A stretch of 64,000 nt of DNA, taken from NCBI GenBank assembly GCA_963739355.1, contig CAVUAD010000007.1, forward strand, positions 744,001-808,000. The letters are read 5' to 3'. Made by a program: the position numbers and the translations under genes. Of this stretch, positions 1 through 8,463 are shown in pieces; position 1 is the stretch's first letter; the number at the start of each line of letters is the position of its first letter. Origin of the DNA: JAWVFM01 sp963739355. Lineage in GTDB: Bacteria; Actinomycetota; Thermoleophilia; Solirubrobacterales; 70-9. The notes under the pieces are model-generated. The model saw nothing but the letters and a program-made list of their open reading frames with translations, made no database searches and had not been told where the DNA came from.

Positions 1-140
1 CGAGCAGAGCAGCTTTCGCCGACTCAATGCATCCATCCTGGACTCCTTGTCTTGCATGAGCCCCCGCAGTCCCCGAGGCAGCCGGCCTCGTGCAAAAGAG
101 CTCCTCTGATCTCCAACTACGGAGGGTCGGGTGGCTTGGA

Positions 141-626
141 TCAGGAGCCGGCTGGCTGAGCGTTGCGCTCGGCGGCGGCGCAGTCCGGACAGAGACCGGT
201 GATTGGGAAGTGGGTGAAGCGCGCCTCGTAGCCAAACCGCTTGCGAACCTGGTTGCGAACCGGGTCGAGCTCGGCCGGCTCCACGCTCACGACACGGTTG
301 CACCGCTCGCAGACGAGGAACTCGCGCTCGCCGGCGCCGACCAGGGAGTAGAGCCCTGGGCCGTGGCCGAGGTGGAAGTGCTTGACCGCGCCGAGGGCCT
401 CGAGGCTCTCGAGGTTGCGGTAGACGGACGTCGCCTCGAGGGAGTGCCCGGAATCCGCGAGGTGCGCCGTGATCGACTCCGCCGACAGCGGCGCGTCGGC
501 GTCGAAGAGCGTCTCGAGGACGAGCCGGCGCGCGGTCGAGAGCCGCCCGCCCGCGGCCCGGATCGCCGCGGCCACCTGTTCGACGTCGCGAAACTCGAGT
601 GCGTCTGTGCGCGGCGACTCCGTCAC
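141..626 (-). CDS. Fur-family metalloregulator, probable nickel regulator (Nur-like)
   Basis: A 161-aa Fur-superfamily repressor. It has an N-terminal winged helix (recognition helix around the ATSVYRNLESLEALG stretch), then a His-rich hinge (HFHLGH) and two CxxC pairs (CERC and CPDC) expected to hold structural zinc. The reading frame is open further upstream into hoxN, but the GTG at 626 gives the family's usual length and leaves a 10-base gap after hoxN, so I chose it. It lies directly downstream of a nickel/cobalt permease on the same strand, and a Nur-box-like sequence sits upstream of that permease. This makes nickel the likely effector; zinc (Zur) or iron (Fur) sensing cannot be excluded from sequence. 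The family call is firm, the metal is inference. Confidence 0.85.
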   Translation of the reverse strand: MTESPRTDALEFRDVEQVAAAIRAAGGRLSTARRLVLETLFDADAPLSAESITAHLADSGHSLEATSVYRNLESLEALGAVKHFHLGHGPGLYSLVGAGEREFLVCERCNRVVSVEPAELDPVRNQVRKRFGYEARFTHFPITGLCPDCAAAERNAQPAGS

Positions 627-636
627 CGCATGGAGG

Positions 637-1758
637 TTACGAGCCCTCGATGCCGGCTGACCACTTCGCCTCGATGTCACCGAAGTGCCAGATGGCGAGG
701 GCTGCAACCCAGGTGAGGACGAAGACCCCAACGATCGCGTAGCCGACGTAGTTGAGGTTCAGGCCGGATACGAAGTCCCAGGGCTGGCCCGTGAGGCTCA
801 GCTTGTCCGACAGGACGGACATCAGCTCGATCGCGCCGATCACGAGCGCCACGACCACCGACAGCCAGGTGATGGTGATGTTGTAGAAGACCTTCCGCAC
901 CGGCTTGGAGAACGCCCAGCCGTACGCAAAGTTCATGAACGCCCCGTCGATGGTGTCGAGCAGGGACATCCCGGCGGCAAAGAGAATTGGCAGGCAGAGG
1001 ATCGCGTAGAAGGGGAGGCCGCCGGCGGCGGCGGCGCCCGCCGTCGCGAGCAGCGCGATCTCAGTCGCAGTGTCGAAGCCGAGGCCGAAGAGCATTCCGA
1101 CCGGGTACATGTGCCAGGGCTTCGTGACGGCGTTCGTCGCCCGCTTGTAGAAGCGGTTCATGAAGCCGCGGTTCGACAGCTGGTCCTCCAGCTCGGCCTC
1201 GCTGTAGTCGCCGCTGCGCATGCGGCGGAAGATCCGCAGGATGCTCATCAGCACCAGCAGGTTGAGGATCCCGATGACGAAGAGGAACGTCCCTGAGATC
1301 ATGGGGCCGATGACGCCGGTCGCCTGGTGGAGGCCCGAGCTGTCGCTCGACACCGCTCCTGAGAGACCCTTGATGCCGATCGAGAACAGCGCAGCGAGGG
1401 CGAAGACGATCGTCGAGTGCCCGAGAGAGAAGAAGAACCCGACGCTGAGTGGTCGCTGGCCGTCGGTCATCAGCTTGCGCGTGGTGTTGTCGATCGCCCC
1501 GATGTGGTCCGCGTCGAACGCGTGCCGCAGGCCGAGCGTGTAGGCCGTGATCCCGACGCCCACGCCGAAGACCTCACCGGCGCCGAGCGCGTAGTGGTTC
1601 GGAGCGACGATCGCAAAGAGAAGGAAGAACCCGACGATGTGGAGGCCGGCGATCACCGCGAGGATCGCTCCGGCGCGACGCCATTCCGGGCCGGTCAGCG
1701 CCCCGCGAATTCGAGCCAGACGGGACGTTCCGGACACCGCGATCGACGTGGCTTCCAT
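637..1758 (-). CDS. hoxN: NiCoT-family nickel/cobalt permease
   Basis: A 373-aa integral membrane protein of the HoxN/NixA (NiCoT) family, which imports Ni2+ (or Co2+) with high affinity. The family signature RHAFDADHIGAIDN, carrying the HX4DH metal motif, lies near residue 80, and the second signature LGFDTATEIALL is present in the middle. Several hydrophobic segments flank both. A strong ribosome site (AGGAGGAG) stands just upstream of the ATG at 1758. Its partner downstream is a Fur-type regulator, and the neighbouring operon encodes a nickel-iron hydrogenase with HypA/HypB nickel inserters, so this is most likely the nickel supply for the hydrogenase. Metal choice between Ni and Co is inferred from context. 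Confidence 0.93.
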   Translation of the reverse strand: MEATSIAVSGTSRLARIRGALTGPEWRRAGAILAVIAGLHIVGFFLLFAIVAPNHYALGAGEVFGVGVGITAYTLGLRHAFDADHIGAIDNTTRKLMTDGQRPLSVGFFFSLGHSTIVFALAALFSIGIKGLSGAVSSDSSGLHQATGVIGPMISGTFLFVIGILNLLVLMSILRIFRRMRSGDYSEAELEDQLSNRGFMNRFYKRATNAVTKPWHMYPVGMLFGLGFDTATEIALLATAGAAAAGGLPFYAILCLPILFAAGMSLLDTIDGAFMNFAYGWAFSKPVRKVFYNITITWLSVVVALVIGAIELMSVLSDKLSLTGQPWDFVSGLNLNYVGYAIVGVFVLTWVAALAIWHFGDIEAKWSAGIEGS

Positions 1759-1800
1759 CTCTACTCCTCCTTGGGCGAGCCTATTGGTTTCCCCTCGCTA

Positions 1801-1817
1801 TTGCAAACGAGTCGCAC
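1801..1817. promoter_or_regulatory. Nur-box-like operator upstream of hoxN
   Basis: TTGCAA-ACGAG-TCGCAC resembles the Nur box that I recall from Streptomyces (tTGCaa-N5-ttGCAA): the left half matches fully and the right half in four of six bases. It lies 43-59 bases upstream of the hoxN start, in the 99-base divergent gap shared with the small gene at 1858. Its fit with the adjacent Fur-family gene suggests nickel-dependent repression of hoxN. Binding is inferred. Confidence 0.5.
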
Positions 1818-1857
1818 TAGTCCCGTATACGCAACGCGGGTGTGTTTGGATGCATCG

Positions 1858-2160
1858 ATGACCGAGAACGACGAGAAACGGCTCGCCGAGGCGCTCGGCG
1901 CCCAGGTCCACGACGGCGAGCGCTACGTGGCGTTCGGCGAGATGACGCCCGAGCAGGTGGCCGCCCAGGGTGAGCGCATCGGCGAGGCGGGCAACTGGGG
2001 ACCGCTCGCAAGGGCGGCGAAGGTCGCCCGGGCGTGGAAGGGGCTCGCCGCGGAGATGGAGCAGCGAGGGGCGGCGAAGGTCGCCGACCTCGAGGCCGCC
2101 GACGTCGTCACCTGGGCGGAGCGGGTATGGGCGATCGCACCCGCAGAGGGCCTGATCTGA
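1858..2160 (+). CDS. small acidic protein of unknown function
   Basis: A 100-aa soluble, acidic, Ala/Glu-rich protein with no Cys, no signal peptide and no membrane segment. I do not recognise a family. Helical amphipathic stretches dominate, with two Trp-containing segments (near WGPLARAAKVARAWK and VVTWAERVWAI). The reading frame is open upstream, but the ATG at 1858 is the last sensible start and precedes a stretch with normal codon use. It is divergent from hoxN and shares its control region, including the Nur-box-like site. It converges on hypF with only 6 bases between stop codons. A nickel- or hydrogenase-linked role is possible from position alone; nothing in the protein proves it. 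Confidence 0.7.
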   Translation: MTENDEKRLAEALGAQVHDGERYVAFGEMTPEQVAAQGERIGEAGNWGPLARAAKVARAWKGLAAEMEQRGAAKVADLEAADVVTWAERVWAIAPAEGLI

Positions 2161-2166
2161 CGGCGA

Positions 2167-4476
2167 TCAGCTCATCCGGGCGGCGGCGACGGCCGCCTGG
2201 CCGTAGCTGATGCCGCCGTCGTTCGGTGGCAGGAGCTCCGGGATCAGCACGCGCAGACCGGCCGAGCGCAGCAAGCGAGCCGTCTCCTCGAGTAGCAGCC
2301 GGTTCTGGAACACACCCCCCGAAAGCACGGCGTTCCCTATCCCTCGTCGCTCAGCCGCTCGCACCACCGCCGCGGCCGTGGCCTTCGCGAGCCCGTTGTG
2401 GAACCGGGCGGACACCCCCTCGGCCGGCACTCCCGCCGCCAGGTCCGACACCACCGCCCGAACCGCCGTGCGCCCGTCGATGATCAGCGGCCCTTCCTCG
2501 CCCTCGTCGATCAGCTCGATCTCGTAGCCGCCGGACTCGCCGAGCCGCGCGATGCCCTCGAGCTCCGCGGCGGCCTGACCCTCGTGGCTCACCTCGGCGC
2601 GAAGCCCACAGATCGCCGCAACGGCGTCGAAGAGTCGCCCAACGCTGGTGGTGGGTGGCGAGGCGACGCCCGTGTGCGAGAGCTCGGCGACGGCCTCCCA
2701 GCCGCGCCGCTCGACCGCGCCGGCGAGGCCGGAGGGAATCGCGGGCAGCTCGTCCTCTCCGGCGGCCACGAGCCACGCGCAGGCCATGCGCCACGGCTCG
2801 TGGACCGCGGCGTCCCCGCCCGGCAGGCGGACGGGGAAGAGCATCCCCGCGCGCTCGAAGGACCCGAGGTCTCCGGCGAGGATCTCCCCGCCCCAAACCG
2901 TCCCGTCGCCCCCAAAGCCGGAGCCGTCGTAGATCGCCCCGACCGCCGGGCCGGCGACACCGTGCTCGGCAAGGCAGGCCGCGAGATGGGCATGGTGGTG
3001 CTGCACGCCGACGTGCTCGGCGTCCTCTCGGTCGAGCGCGTAGCGGGTCGAGAGGTAGTCGGGGTGCAGGTCGTGGGCGACGACCTGCGGCGAGACCGCG
3101 AACAGCCGCTCGAAGTGCTCGATCCCGTCGGTGAACGAGCGCAGGGTCTCGTAGTTCTTCAGGTCGCCGATGTGGTGGCCGACCCACGCGCGTCCGCCCT
3201 TCGCCAGGCAGAAGGTGGCCTTGAGCTCAGCGCCGCAGGCGAGGATCGGGCGGTCGGCGGCGGGGTCCTGGCGAATGCTCTGCGGCACGTAGCCGCGCGA
3301 GCGGCGCATGAGCAGGGGCGTCTCGCGGAGCTCCGGGCCCAGCGAGCGCGCGACAGAGTCGTCGGTGCGGATGTGGATCGGGCGGTCGTGCAGCAGGAAG
3401 GCGTCGGCGATCCCGGCGAGGCGCGCGAGCGCGTCCGCATCGCCGTAGGCGATCGGCTCGTCGGACACGTTCCCAGAGGTCAGGACCAGTGGCTCGCCGG
3501 CGTCCGCCGCGAGCAGCTGATGGAGCGGGGAGTAGGGAAGCATCACGCCGAGGTCGGCTGAGCGTGGGGCCACGGCAGAAGCCACGCGGGCGCCGGGGCG
3601 GCGGCGAGCGATGACGATCGGCCGCTCGCGGCCCCTGAGCAGCGCCTCCTCGGCCGGCGTCAGATCGACCAGCCGGCGGGCCGCCTCCAGGTCACGCGCC
3701 AGGAGGGCGAAGGGCTTGTCCTCGCGGTGCTTTCGCGAGCGGAGCTCGGCGACCGCCGCCTCGTCCGCGGCCAGGCACGCAACGTGGAAGCCGCCGATCC
3801 CCTTTACCGCGAGGATCGACCCGCCGCGGAGCATCGCCGCCGCTGCGGCGATCGCATCCAGGGCTTCGCCGCTTGCGCGTTCCTGCCCGGATCCGTCGGC
3901 CAGCCAGGCTCGCGGGCCACAGGCCGGACAGGCGTTCGGCTGTGCATGGAAGCGCCGGTTGCGCGGATCGTCGTACTCGGCCTGGCAGGCGGCGCACATC
4001 TCGAAGCTCGCCATCGTCGTTGCGGGGCGGTCGTAGGGGACCGAGCGCACGATCGTGAACCGCGGTCCGCAGTTGGTGCAGTTGATGAACGGGTAGCGGT
4101 GGCGGCGGTCCGCAGGATCGAGCAGCTCCGCCAGGCACTCCTCGCAGGTCGCCATGTCCGGCGAGACCAGCGCGGCCGGCGGTCCGCCGCTCGCCGAGGC
4201 GACGATCCGGAAGCCCTCCGCCCCGAGCGGCGCCAGATCGGTCGCCTCGACTGACTCCACGCCGGCGAGCGGCGGCGCGTCGGTCTCCAGGCGGGCAAGG
4301 AACCGCTCGACATGGGCGGATGGCCCCTCGACCTCGGCCTCGACGCCGCGCTCGTCGTTCAGCACCCAGCCGGCGAGTCCGAGCTCCTCGGCGAGCCTGA
4401 AGGCGAAGGGGCGGAAGCCGACGCCCTGGACCGTGCCCGTCACCCGGACCCGCGCCCGGCGAAGCGCCGGCGCCAT
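2167..4476 (-). CDS. hypF: carbamoyltransferase HypF, [NiFe] hydrogenase maturation
   Basis: A 769-aa cytoplasmic enzyme that turns carbamoyl phosphate and ATP into carbamoyl-adenylate and passes the carbamoyl group to the C-terminal Cys of HypE, the first step of CN ligand synthesis. Domains in order: acylphosphatase-like (GTVQGVGFRPFAFRL, about 8-95), two Cys4 zinc modules (CEECLAEL..CTNCGP and CAACQAEY..CPACGP, about 112-187), YrdC-like domain (about 205-385), and Kae1-like carbamoyltransferase with HHHAH metal motif (about 405-769). Length is typical. The ATG at 4476 shares one base with the stop of the SIS gene (TGATG), indicating coupled translation. It is the last gene of the hydrogenase operon. 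Confidence 0.97.
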   Translation of the reverse strand: MAPALRRARVRVTGTVQGVGFRPFAFRLAEELGLAGWVLNDERGVEAEVEGPSAHVERFLARLETDAPPLAGVESVEATDLAPLGAEGFRIVASASGGPPAALVSPDMATCEECLAELLDPADRRHRYPFINCTNCGPRFTIVRSVPYDRPATTMASFEMCAACQAEYDDPRNRRFHAQPNACPACGPRAWLADGSGQERASGEALDAIAAAAAMLRGGSILAVKGIGGFHVACLAADEAAVAELRSRKHREDKPFALLARDLEAARRLVDLTPAEEALLRGRERPIVIARRRPGARVASAVAPRSADLGVMLPYSPLHQLLAADAGEPLVLTSGNVSDEPIAYGDADALARLAGIADAFLLHDRPIHIRTDDSVARSLGPELRETPLLMRRSRGYVPQSIRQDPAADRPILACGAELKATFCLAKGGRAWVGHHIGDLKNYETLRSFTDGIEHFERLFAVSPQVVAHDLHPDYLSTRYALDREDAEHVGVQHHHAHLAACLAEHGVAGPAVGAIYDGSGFGGDGTVWGGEILAGDLGSFERAGMLFPVRLPGGDAAVHEPWRMACAWLVAAGEDELPAIPSGLAGAVERRGWEAVAELSHTGVASPPTTSVGRLFDAVAAICGLRAEVSHEGQAAAELEGIARLGESGGYEIELIDEGEEGPLIIDGRTAVRAVVSDLAAGVPAEGVSARFHNGLAKATAAAVVRAAERRGIGNAVLSGGVFQNRLLLEETARLLRSAGLRVLIPELLPPNDGGISYGQAAVAAARMS

Positions 4477-5702
4477 CAGTCTCCGGGAGCTGCCAGCTCG
4501 ATCAGCTCGCGGAGCACGTGGTAGGCGCTCGCCTGGGCCTCCTGGATTCGCGGGATGTGCTGCGAGCGGGTGACGACCACGTGATCCGCGAGCGACTCCT
4601 GCGCGATCCGCCCGCCGTCGTAGCCGACGAAGGCGGCGGTGACGAGCCCGCGCCTGCGAGCCTCGGCGAGCGCCTCGATCAGGTTCAGCGAGTTACCGCT
4701 GGTCGAGAGGGCGACCGCCATGTCGCCCGCGCGGCCGTAGGCGATCACCTGGCGCTGGAAGATCTCCTCGATGCCGATGTCGTTCGCGACCGCGGTGATG
4801 ATTCCGGTGTCCTCCGTGAGGTCGATTGCGGGTCGCACCGGCCAGTCCCGCTCACCCGAGCGCAGGTCCGCCACGAGGTCCATCGCGTCGGTCGCCGACC
4901 CGCCGTTTCCGAACGCAAGCAGCTTGGCGCCCGCGTCGAAGCGCGCCCGCAGATCCTGGGCGGCCGTGAGGAGGACGTCTGCGTTGTCCCCAAGGGTCTG
5001 CTCCCGCAGAGCGCCCACCTCCTCCGACTTCATGAGGACCGAGTCGCGCACGTCCTGCACCACCGACTCGAGGTCCGACTCGCCTTCGGCGAGGAACGGG
5101 TAGAGGAAGCTCGAGGCCCCGGTGTCGTGGACGGGCCCGACCTCGCGGCCCTCGAGCAGCCCCTTGTGGTCGAAGAAGACGTGGACCAGCTCCCATAGCA
5201 CGTGGTAGAGCGTCTCGACCAGCTCCTGGTCGATGTAGGCGTCGGATCCCGGCGGCGGGAACTCGTGCTGAGCCTGCCCGCGCCCGAACCCGATCGTCAG
5301 GCATCCGCGGGCTCCCGCCATTTCCAGCGCCTGGGCCGTTTCGCCGGTCGGATCGCTATCGGCCTCGAACGCGATCGTGATGTCGGCCGGTTGCGCGACC
5401 GCGTCGATCTGTGCCGGCAGCTCGCCGCCCTCGGCGGTGAGCGCGATGGCCGGGAGCGCCCGCTTGCCGACGATCACCGGATGGACGAACTCGACCGCGA
5501 CGTGACGCGCGTCCGAGCGCGCCGTCGGCGAATGCCCCAGCGCCACCAGCCGCCCGCCGCGCGCGAAGCGCTCCGCCATCCGGTGGCAGCAGCGCGCGAG
5601 GGCCTCGGCGTTGGGCCCGAAGAACGCGGCGTTTGCCGCGATCCGGGCCGAGCGAAGCTCGTCGATGCGCCCCGCGAGTACCTCGGCGCCGGTGGCGCTC
5701 AA
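4476..5702 (-). CDS. double-SIS-domain protein, GmhA-like, in hydrogenase operon
   Basis: A 408-aa cytoplasmic protein with two sugar-isomerase (SIS) domains. The C-terminal half (about 215-405) has the hallmarks of sedoheptulose-7-phosphate isomerase GmhA: FGNGGSATDAMDLVADL, ALSTSGNS and HIPRIQEAQASAYHVL. The N-terminal half (about 10-200) is a more diverged SIS fold with ALGHSPTARSDA and no obvious catalytic set. It begins at a TTG one base after the hypB stop and overlaps hypF by one base, so it is co-translated with maturation genes. No heptose or LPS pathway gene is nearby. A role in supplying or sensing a phosphosugar for hydrogenase assembly is only a guess; the family assignment is secure, the substrate is not. 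Confidence 0.85.
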   Translation of the reverse strand: MSATGAEVLAGRIDELRSARIAANAAFFGPNAEALARCCHRMAERFARGGRLVALGHSPTARSDARHVAVEFVHPVIVGKRALPAIALTAEGGELPAQIDAVAQPADITIAFEADSDPTGETAQALEMAGARGCLTIGFGRGQAQHEFPPPGSDAYIDQELVETLYHVLWELVHVFFDHKGLLEGREVGPVHDTGASSFLYPFLAEGESDLESVVQDVRDSVLMKSEEVGALREQTLGDNADVLLTAAQDLRARFDAGAKLLAFGNGGSATDAMDLVADLRSGERDWPVRPAIDLTEDTGIITAVANDIGIEEIFQRQVIAYGRAGDMAVALSTSGNSLNLIEALAEARRRGLVTAAFVGYDGGRIAQESLADHVVVTRSQHIPRIQEAQASAYHVLRELIELAAPGD

Positions 5703-5703
5703 C

Positions 5704-6384
5704 TCACGCGGTGGCGCGTGCCCGCTCGGGCACCGCCGCCAGCCACTCGACCCAGTCGTCGACGCCCTCGCCGGTCTTCGTGCTCACGAGCAGGCGCTCG
5801 GCGCCCGGGTTGACGGCGTCGAGGTTGGCGAGGAGGCGATCGAGGTCGAAGTCGAGGTGGGGGAGGAGATCGATCTTGTTGATGACCACCATCTCGCAGG
5901 CGCGGAACATGAGCGGGTACTTGAGCGGCTTGTCCTCGCCCTCGGTGATCGAGGTGACCATTGCCCGAGCGTCCTCGCCGACGCGGAACTCGGCCGGGCA
6001 GACGAGGTTGCCGACGTTCTCGATCACGAGGAGGTCGATCTGCGACAGGTCGAGGGCGGGAATCGCCGACCGGACCATGTTGGCGTCCAGGTGACACTCG
6101 CCGCCGAAGCCGTTCTCGGTGTTGAGCTGGGTCACCGGGACGTGATGGGCGGCGATGCGGTCGGCGTCCATCGAGCCCTGGACGTCGCCCTCGAGCACTC
6201 CGAGGCTGATCCCCTCGAGCCGCTCGGCTGTCCGCTCGAGCAGTGTCGTCTTGCCCGCCCCCGGCGCGCTCATCAGGTTGAGCACCGCGACGCCCTCACG
6301 ATCGAAGTCGGCGCGATTCGCCCTTGCGATCGTCGCATTCGCGTCGAGCGCGTCCTCGGCAACCCTGATCTTGGTGCGGTGCAT
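5704..6384 (-). CDS. hypB: hydrogenase nickel incorporation GTPase HypB
   Basis: A 226-aa SIMIBI-class GTPase that works with HypA to insert nickel into the hydrogenase large subunit. It has the P-loop MSAPGAGKTTLLERT near residue 40, the conserved metal-site Cys-His pair in GGECHLD and a further Cys in NLVCPAEF, and the guanine motif NKID. The N-terminus lacks the His-rich nickel-storage stretch found in some HypB proteins. AGGAGGAG precedes the ATG at 6384. It lies 14 bases after hypA, with the SIS gene following directly. Confidence 0.97.
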   Translation of the reverse strand: MHRTKIRVAEDALDANATIARANRADFDREGVAVLNLMSAPGAGKTTLLERTAERLEGISLGVLEGDVQGSMDADRIAAHHVPVTQLNTENGFGGECHLDANMVRSAIPALDLSQIDLLVIENVGNLVCPAEFRVGEDARAMVTSITEGEDKPLKYPLMFRACEMVVINKIDLLPHLDFDLDRLLANLDAVNPGAERLLVSTKTGEGVDDWVEWLAAVPERARATA

Positions 6385-6398
6385 CGTCTCCTCCTGTC

Positions 6399-6782
6399 CT
6401 ATCCCGAGAGTACCCCGCTGGGCGTGTCCTCGACCTCTATCGACTCCACCTCGAGCTCATCGCCGGCGAGGGTCTCCGACTCCGCCGTCCCGCACGTCGG
6501 GCAACGGAACATCGGGACAACCACGTCCAGCGCCGGCTTCGGAGCCGGGTCCCACTCGAGCTCGCACCCTGGGCAGCGGAGCTTCGCCGGGATGAGCCGC
6601 AGGCGGAGCTCGGCGTCCTGGCATACCGTGTCGCGGGCCACGATCCCGAAGTAGAAGACGAGTGACTCGGAGACGATCTGCCGCAGGGCTCCGATCCGGA
6701 GGTCGACCGCGCTCACCTCGCGCCCGCGAGCGTGCTTGACGACCGTGTTGACGATGGCGCTGGAGATCGAGAGCTCGTGCAC
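6399..6782 (-). CDS. hypA: hydrogenase nickel metallochaperone HypA
   Basis: A 127-aa zinc-containing nickel chaperone that delivers Ni2+ to the large subunit precursor with HypB. The nickel-binding N-terminus MHELS is present if translation starts at the GTG at 6782, which I chose although the frame is open far upstream. The structural zinc site is made by CPGC and CPTC in the C-terminal half. The C-terminal acidic tail (GDELEVESIEVED) is typical. The start lies two bases after the stop of the maturation protease. Confidence 0.95.
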   Translation of the reverse strand: MHELSISSAIVNTVVKHARGREVSAVDLRIGALRQIVSESLVFYFGIVARDTVCQDAELRLRLIPAKLRCPGCELEWDPAPKPALDVVVPMFRCPTCGTAESETLAGDELEVESIEVEDTPSGVLSG

Positions 6783-6784
6783 GC

Positions 6785-7306
6785 TCAGGCCTCCTCGGCC
6801 GCGGCGTAAGCCTCGTCGGTCAGGAGCTCGGCGACCTGCTCGTGAACGAGACGCACGGCCCCGTCGACGGCCCTCTCGACCTCGCTCGAGAGGCCCAGAC
6901 CCATCTCCTCGACGACCTCCGGCTCGCACGCGACCACGCGCACGAGGCCTGGCCAGCCGCCGACCGTCTTGACGAAGCGCAGGACCGTCTGCGGGTCCAT
7001 GCCGTGCGGGTTGACGACCTGGCCGTTGTCGATGACCTCGACCTCCGCGGGATCCGGCTCCATCACGTAGAGCGTCCCGGGGTCCCCGCCCTGGCGGCTC
7101 ACGTCCACGAGGACGAGCGCGTCGTAGCCGCGCATGACCTCGTAGGCGAGGTCGAGCCCGCCGGTGCCGAAGTCCAGGACCGTGACACCAGCCGGGAGCT
7201 CGCCCTCGAGCAGGCGCTTGGCGACCTCGCCCCCGAAGGCGTCGTCCTTCATCCAGGCGTTGCCGACGCCGGCGACGAGGACCTGCTTCCCAACGCCCTC
7301 GCTCAG
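6785..7306 (-). CDS. hydrogenase maturation endopeptidase (HycI/HyaD type), CTG start
   Basis: A nickel-checking aspartic-type protease that removes the C-terminal tail of the large subunit after nickel insertion. The family N-terminus (VLVAGVGNAWMKDDAFGGEVA) is seen only if the frame is read upstream of the ATG at 7252. No ATG, GTG or TTG lies in frame upstream of that. The best start is CTG at 7306, overlapping the stop of the preceding gene (CTGA) with GAGGTGG four bases before it; this gives 173 aa, the normal length. The metal-site residues expected are the Asp in MKDDAFG, a Asp in VDVSRQGG and His in NPHGMDP. Starting at 7252 would remove the first conserved motif. Confidence 0.88.
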   Translation of the reverse strand: MSEGVGKQVLVAGVGNAWMKDDAFGGEVAKRLLEGELPAGVTVLDFGTGGLDLAYEVMRGYDALVLVDVSRQGGDPGTLYVMEPDPAEVEVIDNGQVVNPHGMDPQTVLRFVKTVGGWPGLVRVVACEPEVVEEMGLGLSSEVERAVDGAVRLVHEQVAELLTDEAYAAAEEA

Positions 7307-8463
7307 CGGACCACCTCGAGCTCGTCGGGCTTGAAGAAGAGGTAGCGGCCGGTCTCCCGGTAGAGCTCCTGTTCCGCGCTCCCGTCGACCGTGACGGCGA
7401 TGTGCACGGCATCCTCGTAGTCGAGGTAGATCCGCTCGATCGTCGCCGGGCGGCCGTCGAGCATCTTGTCGTAGACGTCGCGGTCGGTTGCCGGGCGCAG
7501 CACCACCTTCCCGCCCTTGCGGAACGTCCGGCCGTCGAGTGCAAGCTCCTGCTCACCGGGATTCGGGTGCCCCGGCTCGGGATTCGGGTCCGGGTCCTTC
7601 AGCTCGAGCCGCCCGTGGAGGCCGATGATGTCCTCGGGGGTGGCCGAGGCCGCGCGCTCGATCATCTCCCGGACCGCCGGGTCCTGGTGGGCGATCTCCT
7701 CGCGCTCGGAATCGCTCAGCGTGTGGACGTGGAGCAGCAGGGCCTCCTCGATCTCCGTGTTGTCGAAGAGGTTGCCGAGGCTTTCCGGGGCCATCCGAGG
7801 GTGATCCGGCAGCACGATCGCCGCGCCGAGGACGGCGCGATCCGCCTCGTGCGCCAGGACCGGGAAGGTGTTGACGCTCTCGCAACCCGCGGCCGCGTTG
7901 CCTGCCGGGCCGTCCGTCTCCAGTGGGGACACGAACCGGCCGCCCACCACCTGGACCACGACATGCGTCGAGAGCAGGCTGTGGCAGAGCGCCGCGGCGC
8001 GGTCCATCGCCGCCGCGGCGTCTGACTCCAGCGACGTCGAGTTGTGGACGCAGACCTTCACGCGCGTGAGGCCCTCGCCGGCTTCCTCGGCGCGCATGCG
8101 CACGCGGCCGGAGACCGTCTCGGCGCCGTCGAACGACCATTGCCGTGGGCCGCCGGCGCCGTCGAGGAGCTCGCCAAGCGTCCTCGCCGGCAGCTCGAGG
8201 CGCCGATCCGCGGCCTCGTGGCGCTCGCCGGATACCTGGAGGAAGCGGATGGTCGCGGTGACTGTCGCCGCGCGCGGCCCCGCCACGATGCACTCGAGGC
8301 GCAGGTGGTCGAGCGTCGCGGGGTTGTGCTCCGCGTACTCAGGGGGGTAGACGATGCCGAAGGGGGTGGGCGTGGCGTTCTTCGTCGCGCCGGGCGTGTA
8401 CGGGTAGAGGGCGTAGCCCTCGTAGAGCAGCGACTCGACCAGGGCCTCGAGTGCCTCGTCCAT
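7303..8463 (-). CDS. uncharacterised hydrogenase-operon protein
   Basis: A 386-aa soluble protein with no signal peptide or membrane segment and no family that I can name. It starts at the ATG at 8463, which overlaps the previous stop (TGATG); the longer open frame upstream is out-of-frame translation of the neighbour. The N-terminal part carries YALYPYTPGATKNATP and FGIVYPPEY; the C-terminal 75 residues (from about GRTFRKGGKVVLRPA to FFKPDELEVV) look like a compact separate domain. Two Cys are visible but no metal motif. It lies between an uncharacterised protein and the protease, so a role in assembly or electron transfer of this hydrogenase type is inferred from position only. Confidence 0.82.
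   Translation of the reverse strand: MDEALEALVESLLYEGYALYPYTPGATKNATPTPFGIVYPPEYAEHNPATLDHLRLECIVAGPRAATVTATIRFLQVSGERHEAADRRLELPARTLGELLDGAGGPRQWSFDGAETVSGRVRMRAEEAGEGLTRVKVCVHNSTSLESDAAAAMDRAAALCHSLLSTHVVVQVVGGRFVSPLETDGPAGNAAAGCESVNTFPVLAHEADRAVLGAAIVLPDHPRMAPESLGNLFDNTEIEEALLLHVHTLSDSEREEIAHQDPAVREMIERAASATPEDIIGLHGRLELKDPDPNPEPGHPNPGEQELALDGRTFRKGGKVVLRPATDRDVYDKMLDGRPATIERIYLDYEDAVHIAVTVDGSAEQELYRETGRYLFFKPDELEVVR

Noticed and set aside
74..90. Hairpin CGAGGC-AGCCG-GCCTCG after the Fur-family gene
   Set aside because: Six pairs without a T-run; could be a terminator but is weak. The rest of 1-140 shows no gene.
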